A stretch of 64,000 nucleotides of DNA, from assembly GCF_025567045.1 (NCBI RefSeq), contig NZ_JAOQJK010000002.1, positions 372,001-436,000 on the forward strand, in the 5' to 3' direction. The DNA comes from Barnesiella propionica (lineage in GTDB: Bacteria > Bacteroidota > Bacteroidia > Bacteroidales > Barnesiellaceae). This document shows positions 1 through 8,631 of the stretch, in pieces; position 1 is the stretch's first letter, and every line of letters begins with the position of its first letter. The notes beneath the pieces were generated by a model. It was not told where the DNA came from. It was given only the letters and a program-made list of their open reading frames with translations, and did no database searches. Both the position numbers and the translations under genes were made by a program.

Positions 1-600
1 TCTACCAGTGAGCTCGTATTCCGGCTAATTTGCAGGATGGGGATGTTCGAAGAGTTGAATCAATGTGCATCAGAGGCTATATATACAGGAATGATGACCG
101 ATACGGGTAATTTTACTTATAATTCCAATAAGCCTGAAATTTATTTTATTATTGCCGAACTTATAAAAAAAGGGATAAATAAGGACCGGATTTATAATAA
201 GGTCTATAATACCAACAGTGTTGATAAATTAAAATTGAACGGTTATGCGATAAGCCAGAAAATGGAAATATTCCCTGAATACAAAGCTGCAGTTATCACT
301 CTTACCCAGGAAGATTTAAAGCATTATGACTATCAGAAAGGAGATAGTGAAGGTTTGGTAAACGTACCGTTAAGTATCGAGGGCGTGATATTTTCAACTT
401 TCTTTAGAGAAGACAAGGATTTCATAAAAGTTTCGATGCGCTCGCAAGGAAAGTTTCCTGTCAATAAAATCGCGTCCGATTATTTTAACGGAGGTGGCCA
501 TCTGAATGCAGCAGGTGGTGAATTTTACGGTACAATGGACGAGGCTTTGTGCCGTTTTAAAGAAATATTACCGGTGTATGCTCATTATCTGAATGATTAA
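1..600 (+). CDS. DHH-family phosphoesterase, NrnA-like (5'-truncated by the window edge)
   Basis: This is the C-terminal 199 codons of a DHH/DHHA1 phosphoesterase. The frame is open from base 1, so the gene starts upstream of the window. DHH proteins of this type (NrnA) degrade nanoRNAs and dephosphorylate 3'-phosphoadenosine 5'-phosphate in the cytoplasm, using Mn2+. What is visible is the end of the catalytic DHH lobe (a segment with MMTDTGNFTYNS, which carries a conserved metal-lobe aspartate) and the DHHA1 substrate-binding lobe ending in the diagnostic GGGH...AAGG signature at about codons 164-173 of the visible part. The N-terminal DHH motif itself lies outside. A new promoter follows before the next gene, so it is probably a separate transcription unit. 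The family assignment is solid; the exact substrate is inferred. Confidence 0.9.
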   Translation, partial: STSELVFRLICRMGMFEELNQCASEAIYTGMMTDTGNFTYNSNKPEIYFIIAELIKKGINKDRIYNKVYNTNSVDKLKLNGYAISQKMEIFPEYKAAVITLTQEDLKHYDYQKGDSEGLVNVPLSIEGVIFSTFFREDKDFIKVSMRSQGKFPVNKIASDYFNGGGHLNAAGGEFYGTMDEALCRFKEILPVYAHYLND

Positions 601-623
601 ATAATTTTATAATTGTAATTTTC

Positions 624-652
624 TTGACTTTAAGTGAAAATATCTACTTTTG
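624..652 (+). promoter_or_regulatory. Bacteroidetes promoter for the DUF4827-glmM unit
   Basis: The -7 element TACTTTTG (645-652) fits TAnnTTTG. A TTG at 624-626 sits 18 nt upstream as the -33 element. The start codon follows 32 nt after the -7 box. Confidence 0.6.
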
Positions 653-684
653 AAGTGAAATAAACAGACAGAAACAAAGATTAT

Positions 685-1254
685 ATGAAGATGAAAAAAA
701 TATTTGTGGGAGCCATTTCTCTTATTGTATTAATACTTTCTTCCATTTCATGCAGCGATGGTAAATCTTATGCTGAATTACGCAAGGAAGAAAAGGATGC
801 GGTAAATGCGTTCTTTGCAGATAAGACCGTTATAAAAAAATTACCGGCTGACTCTGTTTTACAGGGAGCTTCGGGAAATACACCGGCTCCATATTATCAG
901 TTAGATGAAGACGGAGAAGTTTATATGCAAGTAGTTGATACTACCGAGGGATATGCTATGGCGAAATATAAAGATGAAGTATATTTCCGGTTTGAAAGAA
1001 CTGATTTGAAAGCTTGGGCTGCAGGAGAAAATCCTATATCTGAAGGTAATTTCAATGATCCGTTGTCTCCTTCGTACTTTTCGTTTGGAAACTTTTCATC
1101 CAATTCGTCGCTCAAGTGGGGCACAGGATTGCAATTACCTTTATATTTTGTAAAGAAAGGTTCTGTAGTGAATCTGGTGATCAAGTCTAAAGCCGGGCTG
1201 ACAGATGAAGTATCGGCTGTTAATCCATTCTTGTATAAAGTTCGTTATAATTAA
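685..1254 (+). CDS. DUF4827 family lipoprotein
   Basis: The protein has 189 residues. An N-terminal hydrophobic signal ends in a lipobox-like SISC with the cysteine near residue 23, so it should be a lipoprotein of the cell envelope. The rest matches my recollection of DUF4827, a Bacteroidales family of unknown function that is distantly FKBP-like in general shape; no peptidyl-prolyl isomerase active site can be claimed from sequence. It lies 17 nt upstream of glmM with a promoter in front, so the two are likely co-transcribed. That suggests an envelope-related role but does not prove one. The start at 685 and an alternative ATG at 691 are two codons apart and both give the same signal peptide. 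Confidence 0.8.
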   Translation: MKMKKIFVGAISLIVLILSSISCSDGKSYAELRKEEKDAVNAFFADKTVIKKLPADSVLQGASGNTPAPYYQLDEDGEVYMQVVDTTEGYAMAKYKDEVYFRFERTDLKAWAAGENPISEGNFNDPLSPSYFSFGNFSSNSSLKWGTGLQLPLYFVKKGSVVNLVIKSKAGLTDEVSAVNPFLYKVRYN

Positions 1255-1271
1255 TAAACCTCATTATTATT

Positions 1272-2663
1272 ATGTCTTTAATTAAATCTATTTCGGGTAT
1301 CAGGGGAACCATCGGAGGCAGAGCCGGAGAAGGATTGAACCCATTGGATATTGTGAAATTCACAGCTGCTTATGCTACTTTTATCCGTAAAACTACACTG
1401 GTAAATACAAATAAAATTGTAGTAGGCCGGGATGCTCGTATTTCGGGAGAAATGGTTGAAAAAATTGTTATCGGAACCCTTATGGGAATGGGATTTGATG
1501 TGGTGAATATCGGTTTGGCAACGACCCCGACAACAGAAATAGCCGTAACCCTGGAAAAGGCCTGTGGCGGTATTATACTGACGGCCAGTCATAATCCTAA
1601 ACAATGGAATGCTTTGAAATTGCTGAATGAAAAAGGCGAATTCCTAAATGCTGCAGAAGGTCAGGAAGTCCTGTCAATCGCAGCATCTGAAGATTTTGTT
1701 TTTGCAGGAGTGGATGATCTGGGCAAAATGACTGAAAACTTTACATATACTCAAAGACATATTGATAGCGTTCTGGCTCTTGATCTGGTAGATACAGATG
1801 CAATTAGGAAGGCTGATTTTACAGTGGCGATAGATTGTGTCAATTCTGTGGGAGGTATTGCTATTCCGGCTTTATTAGAAGCTTTAGGAGTAAAGAATGT
1901 GATAAAACTTAATTGCGAACCTAACGGACATTTTCCTCATAATCCGGAACCTCTTCCTGAGAATCTTACAGAGATCGCCGATACGATGAAATCCGGTAAA
2001 GCAGATGTAGGATTCGTTGTAGATCCTGATGTAGACCGCTTGGCTATTATTTGTGAAAATGGGGATATGTTTGTAGAAGAATACACGTTGGTTGCTGTTG
2101 CCGATTATGTATTGAAACATACTCCGGGAAATACAGTCTCAAATTTGAGTTCGTCTCGGGCGTTGCGCGATGTGACACGCTCTTATGGTCAGCAATATAA
2201 TGCTTCAGCCGTAGGAGAAGTGAATGTCGTTACAAAAATGAAAGAAACAAATGCGGTGATCGGTGGTGAAGGAAATGGGGGAGTGATCTATCCTGCCAGT
2301 CATTATGGCCGTGATGCTTTGGTGGGTATAGCTTTGTTTTTGACTCATCTGGCAAAAGAAGGAAAAAAGGTTAGCGAATTACGTGCTACTTATCCTTCTT
2401 ACAGTATTGCCAAGCAAAAGATAGAACTTACACCGGAGATCGATGTTGACGCTTTGCTTATTGCTGTAAAAGATAAATATTCTCAATATGAAATAACCGA
2501 TATAGATGGGGTAAAAATAGATTTTCCTGATAGATGGGTACATTTACGTAAATCAAATACCGAGCCTATTATCCGTGTGTATTCCGAAGCTTCTACGCGC
2601 GCATTAGCTGAGGAAACCGCTGCCGGAGTCATGGATGTTATCCGTAAAATGGTTAAGAAATAA
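1272..2663 (+). CDS. glmM: Phosphoglucosamine mutase
   Basis: This cytoplasmic enzyme of the alpha-D-phosphohexomutase family (463 residues, normal length) converts glucosamine-6-phosphate to glucosamine-1-phosphate for UDP-GlcNAc, peptidoglycan and LPS synthesis. The catalytic phosphoserine is Ser106 in TASHNP. The Mg2+ site is DPDVDR with Asp251, Asp253 and Asp255. The sugar-binding loop GEGNGG is at 332-337, and the C-terminal phosphate-binding segment reads RKSNTEPIIRVY. The GEGN loop and the overall family fit favour GlmM; phosphomannomutase activity is the usual alternative for Bacteroidetes homologues and cannot be excluded from sequence. It is the second gene after the DUF4827 lipoprotein and ends before a strong bidirectional terminator. 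Confidence 0.92.
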   Translation: MSLIKSISGIRGTIGGRAGEGLNPLDIVKFTAAYATFIRKTTLVNTNKIVVGRDARISGEMVEKIVIGTLMGMGFDVVNIGLATTPTTEIAVTLEKACGGIILTASHNPKQWNALKLLNEKGEFLNAAEGQEVLSIAASEDFVFAGVDDLGKMTENFTYTQRHIDSVLALDLVDTDAIRKADFTVAIDCVNSVGGIAIPALLEALGVKNVIKLNCEPNGHFPHNPEPLPENLTEIADTMKSGKADVGFVVDPDVDRLAIICENGDMFVEEYTLVAVADYVLKHTPGNTVSNLSSSRALRDVTRSYGQQYNASAVGEVNVVTKMKETNAVIGGEGNGGVIYPASHYGRDALVGIALFLTHLAKEGKKVSELRATYPSYSIAKQKIELTPEIDVDALLIAVKDKYSQYEITDIDGVKIDFPDRWVHLRKSNTEPIIRVYSEASTRALAEETAAGVMDVIRKMVKK

Positions 2664-2690
2664 AATTTATTCTATCGTTGTATTATAAAA

Positions 2691-2725
2691 TAAACGCCGG
2701 AAAAAAGTTTCCGGCGTTTATTTTT
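2691..2725. terminator. Bidirectional intrinsic terminator between glmM and the oxoacid oxidoreductase operon
   Basis: A perfect 13-bp stem (2691-2703 with 2708-2720) encloses the loop AAAG. Runs of T on each outer side serve both convergent transcripts. Confidence 0.9.
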
Positions 2726-2743
2726 AATGACTAAATATATTCA

Positions 2744-3286
2744 CTATATTTTTTTAATAAGTTCCATTCCTTTCAGTATTGCTTTTTCATTCATAGGAAT
2801 CAATTTATGATGGCGTTCGGGAAGTGATTTTTTTAATCCCAACAGGACATTTTCAAGAGTAACCATTGGTTTTACTTTCAATAATCCACCCAGTACAATC
2901 ATATTAAATGCTTTGCTGTTATTCAATTCTACAGCAGCATCCATTGCGTTAATACAATAAATATCAATGTCCTTTCTTTTAGGCAATGTATGTATACCGT
3001 AGCTGTCATAAATAAGTATGCCGCCCGGTTTTATTTTATCTTCAAATTTGTCCAGGGACGGCTGGTTCAATATAATAGCTACGTCGTAAGCATTCAGTAC
3101 CGGAGAACTTATTTTTTCATCGCTTAGAATAACAGTTACATTTGCGGTTCCTCCCCGTTGTTCGGGGCCGTATGAAGGCATCCATGAAACTTCTTTATCT
3201 TCCATTAATCCGGAATATGCCAATATTTTGCCCATGGAAAGGACACCCTGGCCACCGAATCCTGCTATAATTATTTCTTCTTTCAT
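2744..3286 (-). CDS. 2-oxoacid:ferredoxin oxidoreductase, gamma subunit (KorC-like)
   Basis: This is a 180-residue pyruvate/ketoisovalerate oxidoreductase gamma domain, the subunit that helps form the CoA-binding site. The N-terminal IAGFGGQGVLSMGK and the MPSYGPEQRGG segments are family signatures. It is the last gene of a four-gene minus-strand operon in the order ferredoxin, alpha, beta, gamma, 17 nt after beta. Together the subunits oxidatively decarboxylate a 2-oxoacid to its acyl-CoA and reduce ferredoxin in the cytoplasm. The split four-subunit layout is typical of 2-oxoglutarate (Kor) and branched-chain (Vor) enzymes of Bacteroidetes. The substrate cannot be fixed by reading; 2-oxoglutarate or 2-oxoisovalerate are both possible. 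Confidence 0.88.
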   Translation of the reverse strand: MKEEIIIAGFGGQGVLSMGKILAYSGLMEDKEVSWMPSYGPEQRGGTANVTVILSDEKISSPVLNAYDVAIILNQPSLDKFEDKIKPGGILIYDSYGIHTLPKRKDIDIYCINAMDAAVELNNSKAFNMIVLGGLLKVKPMVTLENVLLGLKKSLPERHHKLIPMNEKAILKGMELIKKI

Positions 3287-3303
3287 CGTGACTCGTGTTT
3301 TAA

Positions 3304-4065
3304 TTATTCGTTTTTAAGATCTCCGAGAGGATATTTTTCAAACATATGTTCTACCATCCATTCGTTAGATTTTGCCGGACTTAATTTCCATCCGGAATTA
3401 CAGGTAGATACAACTTCCACCAGAGAACTGCCTTTACGGGCCATTGAATTTTCAAAAGCCTGACGTATGGCTTTTTTTGCTTTTCGCACTGCAGCGGCAG
3501 TATGCACGCTCTGACGCGTAACATAACATGTGCCATCCAATTGTGCAACGAGGTTCGATATTTTCAGGGGATAACCATTCAGTTCGGTTGTACGTCCATA
3601 AGGGGTAGTTGCCGTTACCATACCTTCAAGAGTAGTAGGGGCCATTTGACCTCCGGTCATACCGTATATAGCGTTATTAATGAATATAATGACAATATTT
3701 TCTCCTCTGTTGCAAGCATGTATGGTTTCCGCCGTACCTATAGCGGCCAGATCACCGTCTCCCTGGTAAGTGAATACCATTTTTGACGGATTCAGTCTTT
3801 TAACTGCCGTAGCAATGGCGGGAGCTCTTCCGTGCGCAGCTTCAATCCAGTCGATATCCAGATAATTATAAGCGAATACGGCACATCCTACAGGGGCTAT
3901 ACCTATTGCTTCTTCTTCCATTCCCATCTCCTCGATCACTTCGGCAATAAGTTTATGTACTACACTATGACTACATCCGGGACAATAGTGCATGGGATTC
4001 TCGTTCATTAATCTGGGCTTCTCATAAACCAGATTTTCCGGTTTGATTATTTCTTTTAAATCCAT
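3304..4065 (-). CDS. 2-oxoacid:ferredoxin oxidoreductase, beta subunit (TPP-binding, KorB-like)
   Basis: This 253-residue subunit carries thiamine pyrophosphate. The TPP/Mg signature is GDGDLAAIG followed about 25 residues later by NNAIYGMTGGQ. The N-terminal YCPGCSH motif is typical of Kor/Vor beta subunits. It is a soluble partner of the alpha and gamma subunits and is encoded 34 nt after alpha. It contains no separate ferredoxin domain; the electron-carrying clusters are supplied by the small dicluster ferredoxin at the head of the operon. I am sure of the family; the 2-oxoacid specificity is open. Confidence 0.9.
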   Translation of the reverse strand: MDLKEIIKPENLVYEKPRLMNENPMHYCPGCSHSVVHKLIAEVIEEMGMEEEAIGIAPVGCAVFAYNYLDIDWIEAAHGRAPAIATAVKRLNPSKMVFTYQGDGDLAAIGTAETIHACNRGENIVIIFINNAIYGMTGGQMAPTTLEGMVTATTPYGRTTELNGYPLKISNLVAQLDGTCYVTRQSVHTAAAVRKAKKAIRQAFENSMARKGSSLVEVVSTCNSGWKLSPAKSNEWMVEHMFEKYPLGDLKNE

Positions 4066-4099
4066 GTCTTAAATTTTTGAATTGGATTGTCATCCGGTC

Positions 4100-5179
4100 T
4101 TACATTAATTTTTCTTTGATAGCTGTTAATACCTCGTCAGGTGTTGGGACTATACCGCCTAAACGACCGAAATGTTCCACTCTAACACGTCCGTTTACAG
4201 CTAACTTTACATCTTCGACCATTTGTCCTGCATTCAATTCTACCGAAATTATTCCCTTAACGTGATCGGCATGTTTTGCAATTTCTTTAGATGGGAACGG
4301 CCATAAAGTAATAGGGCGCAGAAGACCTATTTTGATACCATCTTCCTGAGCAAGTTCTATGGTCTTTTGACAGATACGTGCCATGGAACCGAATGCTACA
4401 ATCAGATAATCGGCTCCTTCGCAGTTGATTTCTTCATATCGTACTTCATTTTCAGATATTCGTTTATATGTTTCCTGAAAACGAAGATTATTTATTTCCA
4501 TTGCAGCAGGATCCAGTTCCAGGGATGTAATAACATTTCTTTTACGATCTTTGGTTTTTCCTAAAGTAGCCCATGGCATTTGCTGGCGTATCTCTGCTTC
4601 TGTTCTTCTGGGACGATAGGGAGGAAGTACTACTTTTTCCATCATTTGTCCTATTATGCCGTCTGCCAATATGATAGCAGGATTTCTGTATTTAAATGCC
4701 AGATCAAACCCTAAACCTACAAAATCAGCCATTTCCTGAACCGAGGCGGGAGCCAAAGTTATTAAACGGTAATCTCCGTGGCCTCCTCCTTTTACTGTCT
4801 GGAAGTAATCGGCCTGGCTCGGTTGTATTGTTCCCAGGCCCGGCCCCCCTCTCATAACATTAACGATAAGACAGGGCAATTCCGACCCGGCAAGATAAGA
4901 TACGCCCTCTTGTTTTAAACTAACACCGGGACTTGAAGATGATGTCATTACTGCTTTACCGCAGCTGGCACCTCCATATACCATATTAATAGCGGCAACT
5001 TCACTCTCGGCCTGTAATACTACCATACCAGTAGATTCCCAAGGCATTAATTCCATTAATGTCTCCATGATTTCCGATTGTGGAGTGATGGGGTAACCGA
5101 AATATCCATCGGTACCGTAGCGTATAGCTGCATGAGCTATAGCTTCGTTTCCTTTCATTAATTTAACATCTTCTCTCAT
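4100..5179 (-). CDS. vorB: 2-oxoacid:ferredoxin oxidoreductase, alpha subunit (VorB/KorA)
   Basis: This 359-residue alpha subunit has the pyrimidine-binding domain first (MKGNEAIAHAAIRYG, then GYPITPQSEIME) and a C-terminal transketolase-like domain. I chose the ATG at 5179 because it places MREDVKLMKGNEA at the N-terminus, matching the family and its usual length near 360. An in-frame ATG at 5224 overlaps the ferredoxin stop as TAATG and would add 15 basic, unconserved residues. Bacteroidales homologues are usually named 3-methyl-2-oxobutanoate dehydrogenase subunit VorB, but the same subunit type serves 2-oxoglutarate. It is the second gene of the operon. Confidence 0.88.
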   Translation of the reverse strand: MREDVKLMKGNEAIAHAAIRYGTDGYFGYPITPQSEIMETLMELMPWESTGMVVLQAESEVAAINMVYGGASCGKAVMTSSSSPGVSLKQEGVSYLAGSELPCLIVNVMRGGPGLGTIQPSQADYFQTVKGGGHGDYRLITLAPASVQEMADFVGLGFDLAFKYRNPAIILADGIIGQMMEKVVLPPYRPRRTEAEIRQQMPWATLGKTKDRKRNVITSLELDPAAMEINNLRFQETYKRISENEVRYEEINCEGADYLIVAFGSMARICQKTIELAQEDGIKIGLLRPITLWPFPSKEIAKHADHVKGIISVELNAGQMVEDVKLAVNGRVRVEHFGRLGGIVPTPDEVLTAIKEKLM

Positions 5180-5223
5180 ATCTTGTCGTTCTGATTTTTT
5201 CAAAATTCTTTGTTTTGCTATCA

Positions 5224-5451
5224 TTATAGCTTTACTTTATATACGGTTATACAGCCATCCGGGCAGACTAATCCGCAACTGGCACATCCGATACACGCAT
5301 CCGGATTTTTCATGTAAGCATAATGGTAACCTTTATTGTTTACTTCTTTGTGATGAAGGGCGAGTACTTCTGCGGGGCAAGCTACTACACAAAGTTCACA
5401 GCCTTTGCAACGTTCGTTGTTAACTACTATTGCACCTTTAATCTTTGCCAT
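5224..5451 (-). CDS. 2[4Fe-4S] ferredoxin subunit of the 2-oxoacid oxidoreductase (KorD-like)
   Basis: This 75-residue bacterial-type dicluster ferredoxin has two complete CxxCxxCxxxCP motifs, CKGCELCVVACP near residues 15-26 and CIGCASCGLVCP near 53-64. It is the first gene of the operon and should shuttle electrons from the TPP-containing subunit to free ferredoxin. Its stop is only a few bases to tens of bases from the alpha-subunit start, which implies translational coupling. A -7 box lies 28 nt upstream of the start. Short length and context rule out a stand-alone polyferredoxin. Confidence 0.9.
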   Translation of the reverse strand: MAKIKGAIVVNNERCKGCELCVVACPAEVLALHHKEVNNKGYHYAYMKNPDACIGCASCGLVCPDGCITVYKVKL

Positions 5452-5478
5452 GTCAAATTGTTCTTTTTATTAATACTG

Positions 5479-5486
5479 CAAATTTA
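5479..5486 (-). promoter_or_regulatory. -7 element for the 2-oxoacid oxidoreductase operon
   Basis: The minus strand reads TAAATTTG, a match to TAnnTTTG, 28 nt before the ferredoxin start. I see no convincing -33 TTG. Confidence 0.4.
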
Positions 5487-5582
5487 ATTTTTTATTTTAA
5501 ACTGTGAAGTTAAAAAAACTATTTTGTTACAATTTGTAAGATGATAACTAATTATCGTATAATCAGTTGATTACAAAAAAAT

Positions 5583-5612
5583 AAATAGCAAAAACATCTG
5601 TTTTTGCTATTT
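5583..5612 (-). terminator. Intrinsic terminator of the rnf operon
   Basis: A perfect 13-bp stem (5583-5595 with 5600-5612) with a 4-nt loop is followed on the minus strand by a T-rich run (5582 to 5570). It lies 70 nt past rnfA and separates the rnf and 2-oxoacid oxidoreductase transcripts. Confidence 0.85.
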
Positions 5613-5682
5613 TGATAAATATGTATATAATTGATATGTAGTGGATTAATTATTATATGCAAATTAACATACTTACAATTTA

Positions 5683-6264
5683 TCATCCTATCTTTATACC
5701 TGAAAATCCCATAAATGCCATAGCTAATAATCCGGCCGTAATTAATGCTATGGGTATTCCCGCCATGGCTTTAGGTATTTTTGTCATGCTTAACTGTTCC
5801 CGTATTCCGGCAAATAATACGAGAGCCAGAGTAAAACCTAAAGCTGTGGAAATGGCAAAGACGACCGATTCCATTAAATTAAAATTTTTTTGAATAACAA
5901 GAATTGCAACCCCCAGTATTGTACAATTTGTCGTGATTAGAGGTAAAAACACTCCTAAAGCCTGATATAGGGCCGGAGATACTTTTTTCATGATAATTTC
6001 CAGCATTTGTACCAAAGCGGCAATGACCAGTATGAAAATTATCGTTTGTACAAATGTCAGCCCGAATGGAGTAAGTAGATACGTTTGTATCAGATAAGTG
6101 ACTATTGTAGAAATCGTCATTACAAATGTTACTGCGGCTCCCATTCCCAACGCGGAATCTATTTTTTTAGAGACTCCCAGGAACGGGCATATTCCTAAAA
6201 ACTGGGTCAATACAATATTATTGACGAAAATTGCTGTTATGAATATGGATATATATGTTAGCAT
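5683..6264 (-). CDS. rnfA: Rnf electron transport complex subunit A
   Basis: This 193-residue integral membrane protein has about six hydrophobic segments. It is one of the two homologous inverted-topology subunits (A and E) that form the membrane core around a shared iron-sulfur site in the Rnf/NQR superfamily. The N-terminal NNIVLTQFLGICPFLG segment with its conserved cysteine is diagnostic, as is a TNCTILGVA segment carrying the second cysteine. It is the last gene of rseC-rnfBCDGEA, 2 nt after rnfE, and is followed by the operon terminator. It takes part in ferredoxin:NAD+ electron transfer coupled to Na+ or H+ export. Confidence 0.94.
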   Translation of the reverse strand: MLTYISIFITAIFVNNIVLTQFLGICPFLGVSKKIDSALGMGAAVTFVMTISTIVTYLIQTYLLTPFGLTFVQTIIFILVIAALVQMLEIIMKKVSPALYQALGVFLPLITTNCTILGVAILVIQKNFNLMESVVFAISTALGFTLALVLFAGIREQLSMTKIPKAMAGIPIALITAGLLAMAFMGFSGIKIG

Positions 6265-6266
6265 GA

Positions 6267-6851
6267 CTATTTGGTTTTTAATTTATTAATTATAGCGATA
6301 AGGAAACCTAATGCGATAAAGGCTCCCGGTGCCAGTATAAAAATTAAAGATCCGTAATTGTCCGGAAATATGGATATATTGAAAACAGCCCCAGTGCCTA
6401 AGAATTCTCTTACGGCCCCAAGTAATGTCAGTGCTCCGGTAAATCCTAATCCTATCCCTAAACCATCGAAAAATGAGTCTGCCGGGGAGTTTTTAGCGGC
6501 GAAAGCTTCTGCACGTCCCAATAAGATACAGTTTACTACAATCAAAGGAATAAAGAGTCCCAGACTTTCATACAAAGCAGGGACATAGGCTTTCATACAT
6601 AGTTCCAGGATACTTACAAAAGCTGCGATAATGGCGACGAAAGCAGGAATTCTTACCTTGTCCGGTATGATATCTTTGACAGAAGATATTACTACGTTCG
6701 AACAAATGAGCACGAACATGGTAGATAATCCCATTCCCATTCCGTTTACGGCAGAAGTGGTCGTTCCCAGGGTAGGACACATTCCTAATAACAGTACGAA
6801 AGTGGGATTTTCTTTTATGATACCGTTGAGTATTATTTTAATTTTGCTCAT
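6267..6851 (-). CDS. rnfE: Rnf electron transport complex subunit E
   Basis: This 194-residue membrane subunit is paralogous to RnfA, with six hydrophobic segments. The first conserved cysteine is in NPTFVLLLGMCPTLG and the second in VNCILLGRAEAFA. I chose the ATG at 6851 (MSKIKIILNG), which gives the normal family length. An upstream in-frame ATG at 6947 would add 32 basic residues lying entirely inside rnfG. With this start the gene overlaps the end of rnfG by 14 nt, consistent with the tight packing of the operon. Confidence 0.93.
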   Translation of the reverse strand: MSKIKIILNGIIKENPTFVLLLGMCPTLGTTTSAVNGMGMGLSTMFVLICSNVVISSVKDIIPDKVRIPAFVAIIAAFVSILELCMKAYVPALYESLGLFIPLIVVNCILLGRAEAFAAKNSPADSFFDGLGIGLGFTGALTLLGAVREFLGTGAVFNISIFPDNYGSLIFILAPGAFIALGFLIAIINKLKTK

Positions 6852-7485
6852 GAACCTGCTCCTTTCTTTTGGGTTGAGTATTTGCCGTTGCAGATATAAT
6901 GCCATCCGTTTTTCCCATATAAGCGTCGTAAGCTTTTTGTACAGCACTTAAAAAAGCTCTGGAGCTTATGGTCGCTGCTGTGATCGCATCTATGTCTCCT
7001 CCGTCTTTTTTTACAGATATTTTCGTGGTTGACGGATTCTTTCCTATAATATTTTGGTCCCCTTTTTCTTGGCGGAACCATTGCTCCATTTTAGAGCCCA
7101 GACCAGGCGTTTCCGCATGTGACAATACCCGGTAGTTATAAATACTTCCGTCTTTTTTTAATCCGACCATTATAGTAACGGTTCCTCCATATCCGTTGGG
7201 TGAATTGCTCTGTAAGGCGGCACCAACTTCCTTATTACCCATTTTGGCCGGAAAAACGGTGATTATGCTTCCGTCATTTAGTGTAATGTCATATTTTTCG
7301 GTTACAGGGGAATTATCAAATTCGGGAACTACTTCGGTGATCGCTTTTTCCTGTCGTAATTTCTGCGCGTTTTCTATCGGAGCCTTTGTCAATTTATATA
7401 CAGTACCTAATGCTCCTCCTACGACGATTCCTATTCCGGTAAGAACGGCTATCATATTAAATAATGTGGATTCAAGTTTAGCCAT
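6838..7485 (-). CDS. rnfG: Rnf electron transport complex subunit G (covalent-FMN protein)
   Basis: This 215-residue protein has one N-terminal transmembrane helix (about residues 10-30) and a periplasmic FMN-binding domain. The flavinylation motif is D-AITAATIS with the acceptor threonine at 172; the conserved HAETPGLGSK lies at about 123-132. FMN attached through a phosphodiester bond relays electrons across the membrane. It overlaps rnfD by 8 nt upstream and rnfE downstream. A tail rich in Gln/Lys after residue 195 is not conserved. An ApbE-type flavin transferase would be needed for maturation, and none is encoded in this window. Confidence 0.93.
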   Translation of the reverse strand: MAKLESTLFNMIAVLTGIGIVVGGALGTVYKLTKAPIENAQKLRQEKAITEVVPEFDNSPVTEKYDITLNDGSIITVFPAKMGNKEVGAALQSNSPNGYGGTVTIMVGLKKDGSIYNYRVLSHAETPGLGSKMEQWFRQEKGDQNIIGKNPSTTKISVKKDGGDIDAITAATISSRAFLSAVQKAYDAYMGKTDGIISATANTQPKRKEQVHEQN

Positions 7486-8623
7486 GTTTTACAACCTCCC
7501 CGTATCTTTTAGGTTTTATGTAATTGTTTATTAGAGGGGTGAATGCATTCATAATAAGAATAGCAAACGACATACCTTCGGGATAAGCTCCCCATCTCCG
7601 TATCACCATTGTAATGACTCCAATCAAAACAGCATAAACAACCATACCTGTTTTACTCATAGGAGAAGTAACATAATCTGTTGCCATAAATATAGCTCCC
7701 AGAAGTAATCCTCCCGATAAAATTTGTAAAACAGGATCTATTGCCAATAAAACAGAAAATATAAATACGGTCATTATAATAATTACAGGTATATACCAGG
7801 TGATTATTTTTTTCCAGAGTAAGAACAGAAAGCCTAATAATAAGGCGACCGCTCCGGTTTCACCCAGGCTTCCTCCCATATTTCCCGATAAAAATTCTTT
7901 ATAATAATTTATGGAATTGACAGGCAAAGGCTGTTTGAAATAATCTATCCACCATAATGAGGCTACAATAAGCAGACATACAGAGGCTATTGTTATTTCT
8001 CGTTTTCCAAAATTATTCTTTACCCATAACAAAGCTATTGTAATGCATGCGGCGATGAATAGAGCCATCCATATACTGAGGCTTCCCGTTTGTTCAGCTT
8101 GCACCTGTACGATATCCGTATGCTTAAGAAATGAAAGGGGCGTTGCTTCGGTGGTTGCATCCAGGTATTTGAACCTGTTTGTGCCGGGAGCTGGCCAGGT
8201 TGTCATTTGCGCCGGGAAAGAGATCAGAAGGAAAACGCGTCCTACTAAAGCCGGATTAAAAATATTATTGCCCAGTCCTCCGAATGGCATTTTACCTATT
8301 CCAATGGCAGCTAATGCTCCTATGATAATAATCCAGACCGGTAGATTGGATGGCAGGTTGAATGCAAGTAAAACTCCTGTGAGAATTGCAGAACCATCAG
8401 TTATAGAGGGAGAGACTTTTAATAGATATTTTTGGATAAGAAATTCGAAAGTAAGGCAGGCTGCTACCGATGTAGCCGTAACTATAAGAGCTCCTATGCC
8501 GAAGTAGTACAATGAGACTGCGAAGGCGGGTATAAGAGCAAACAGAACTCCATACATGCATTTTGATACCGAATTACCACTATGTATGTGAGGAGAAGGT
8601 GATATGGTTATTTTCTCATTCAT
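7478..8623 (-). CDS. rnfD: Rnf electron transport complex subunit D (covalent-FMN membrane protein)
   Basis: This 381-residue polytopic membrane protein of the NqrB/RnfD family carries the second covalently bound FMN. The acceptor motif is LDATTEATPL with Thr161 as the probable attachment site. The GDGSAILTG-like segment reads ITDGSAILTGVLLAF, and the GGLGNNIFNPA segment is conserved; both are family signatures. A SPMSKTGM loop precedes the last helices. It starts 8 nt after rnfC and overlaps rnfG by 8 nt. With RnfG it carries electrons through the membrane while the complex moves Na+ or H+. Confidence 0.93.
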   Translation of the reverse strand: MNEKITISPSPHIHSGNSVSKCMYGVLFALIPAFAVSLYYFGIGALIVTATSVAACLTFEFLIQKYLLKVSPSITDGSAILTGVLLAFNLPSNLPVWIIIIGALAAIGIGKMPFGGLGNNIFNPALVGRVFLLISFPAQMTTWPAPGTNRFKYLDATTEATPLSFLKHTDIVQVQAEQTGSLSIWMALFIAACITIALLWVKNNFGKREITIASVCLLIVASLWWIDYFKQPLPVNSINYYKEFLSGNMGGSLGETGAVALLLGFLFLLWKKIITWYIPVIIIMTVFIFSVLLAIDPVLQILSGGLLLGAIFMATDYVTSPMSKTGMVVYAVLIGVITMVIRRWGAYPEGMSFAILIMNAFTPLINNYIKPKRYGEVVKHG

Positions 8624-8631
8624 ATGACAGA

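Noticed and set aside
1278..1604. 108-codon minus-strand frame opposite glmM
   Set aside because: It is a shadow of a well-conserved gene on the other strand.
5180..5224. 15-codon N-terminal extension of the 2-oxoacid oxidoreductase alpha subunit
   Set aside because: The added residues are basic and unlike the family N-terminus. The TAATG overlap makes it possible, so it remains an alternative.
6852..6947. 32-codon N-terminal extension of rnfE
   Set aside because: It lies inside rnfG, and the internal ATG gives the normal RnfE length.
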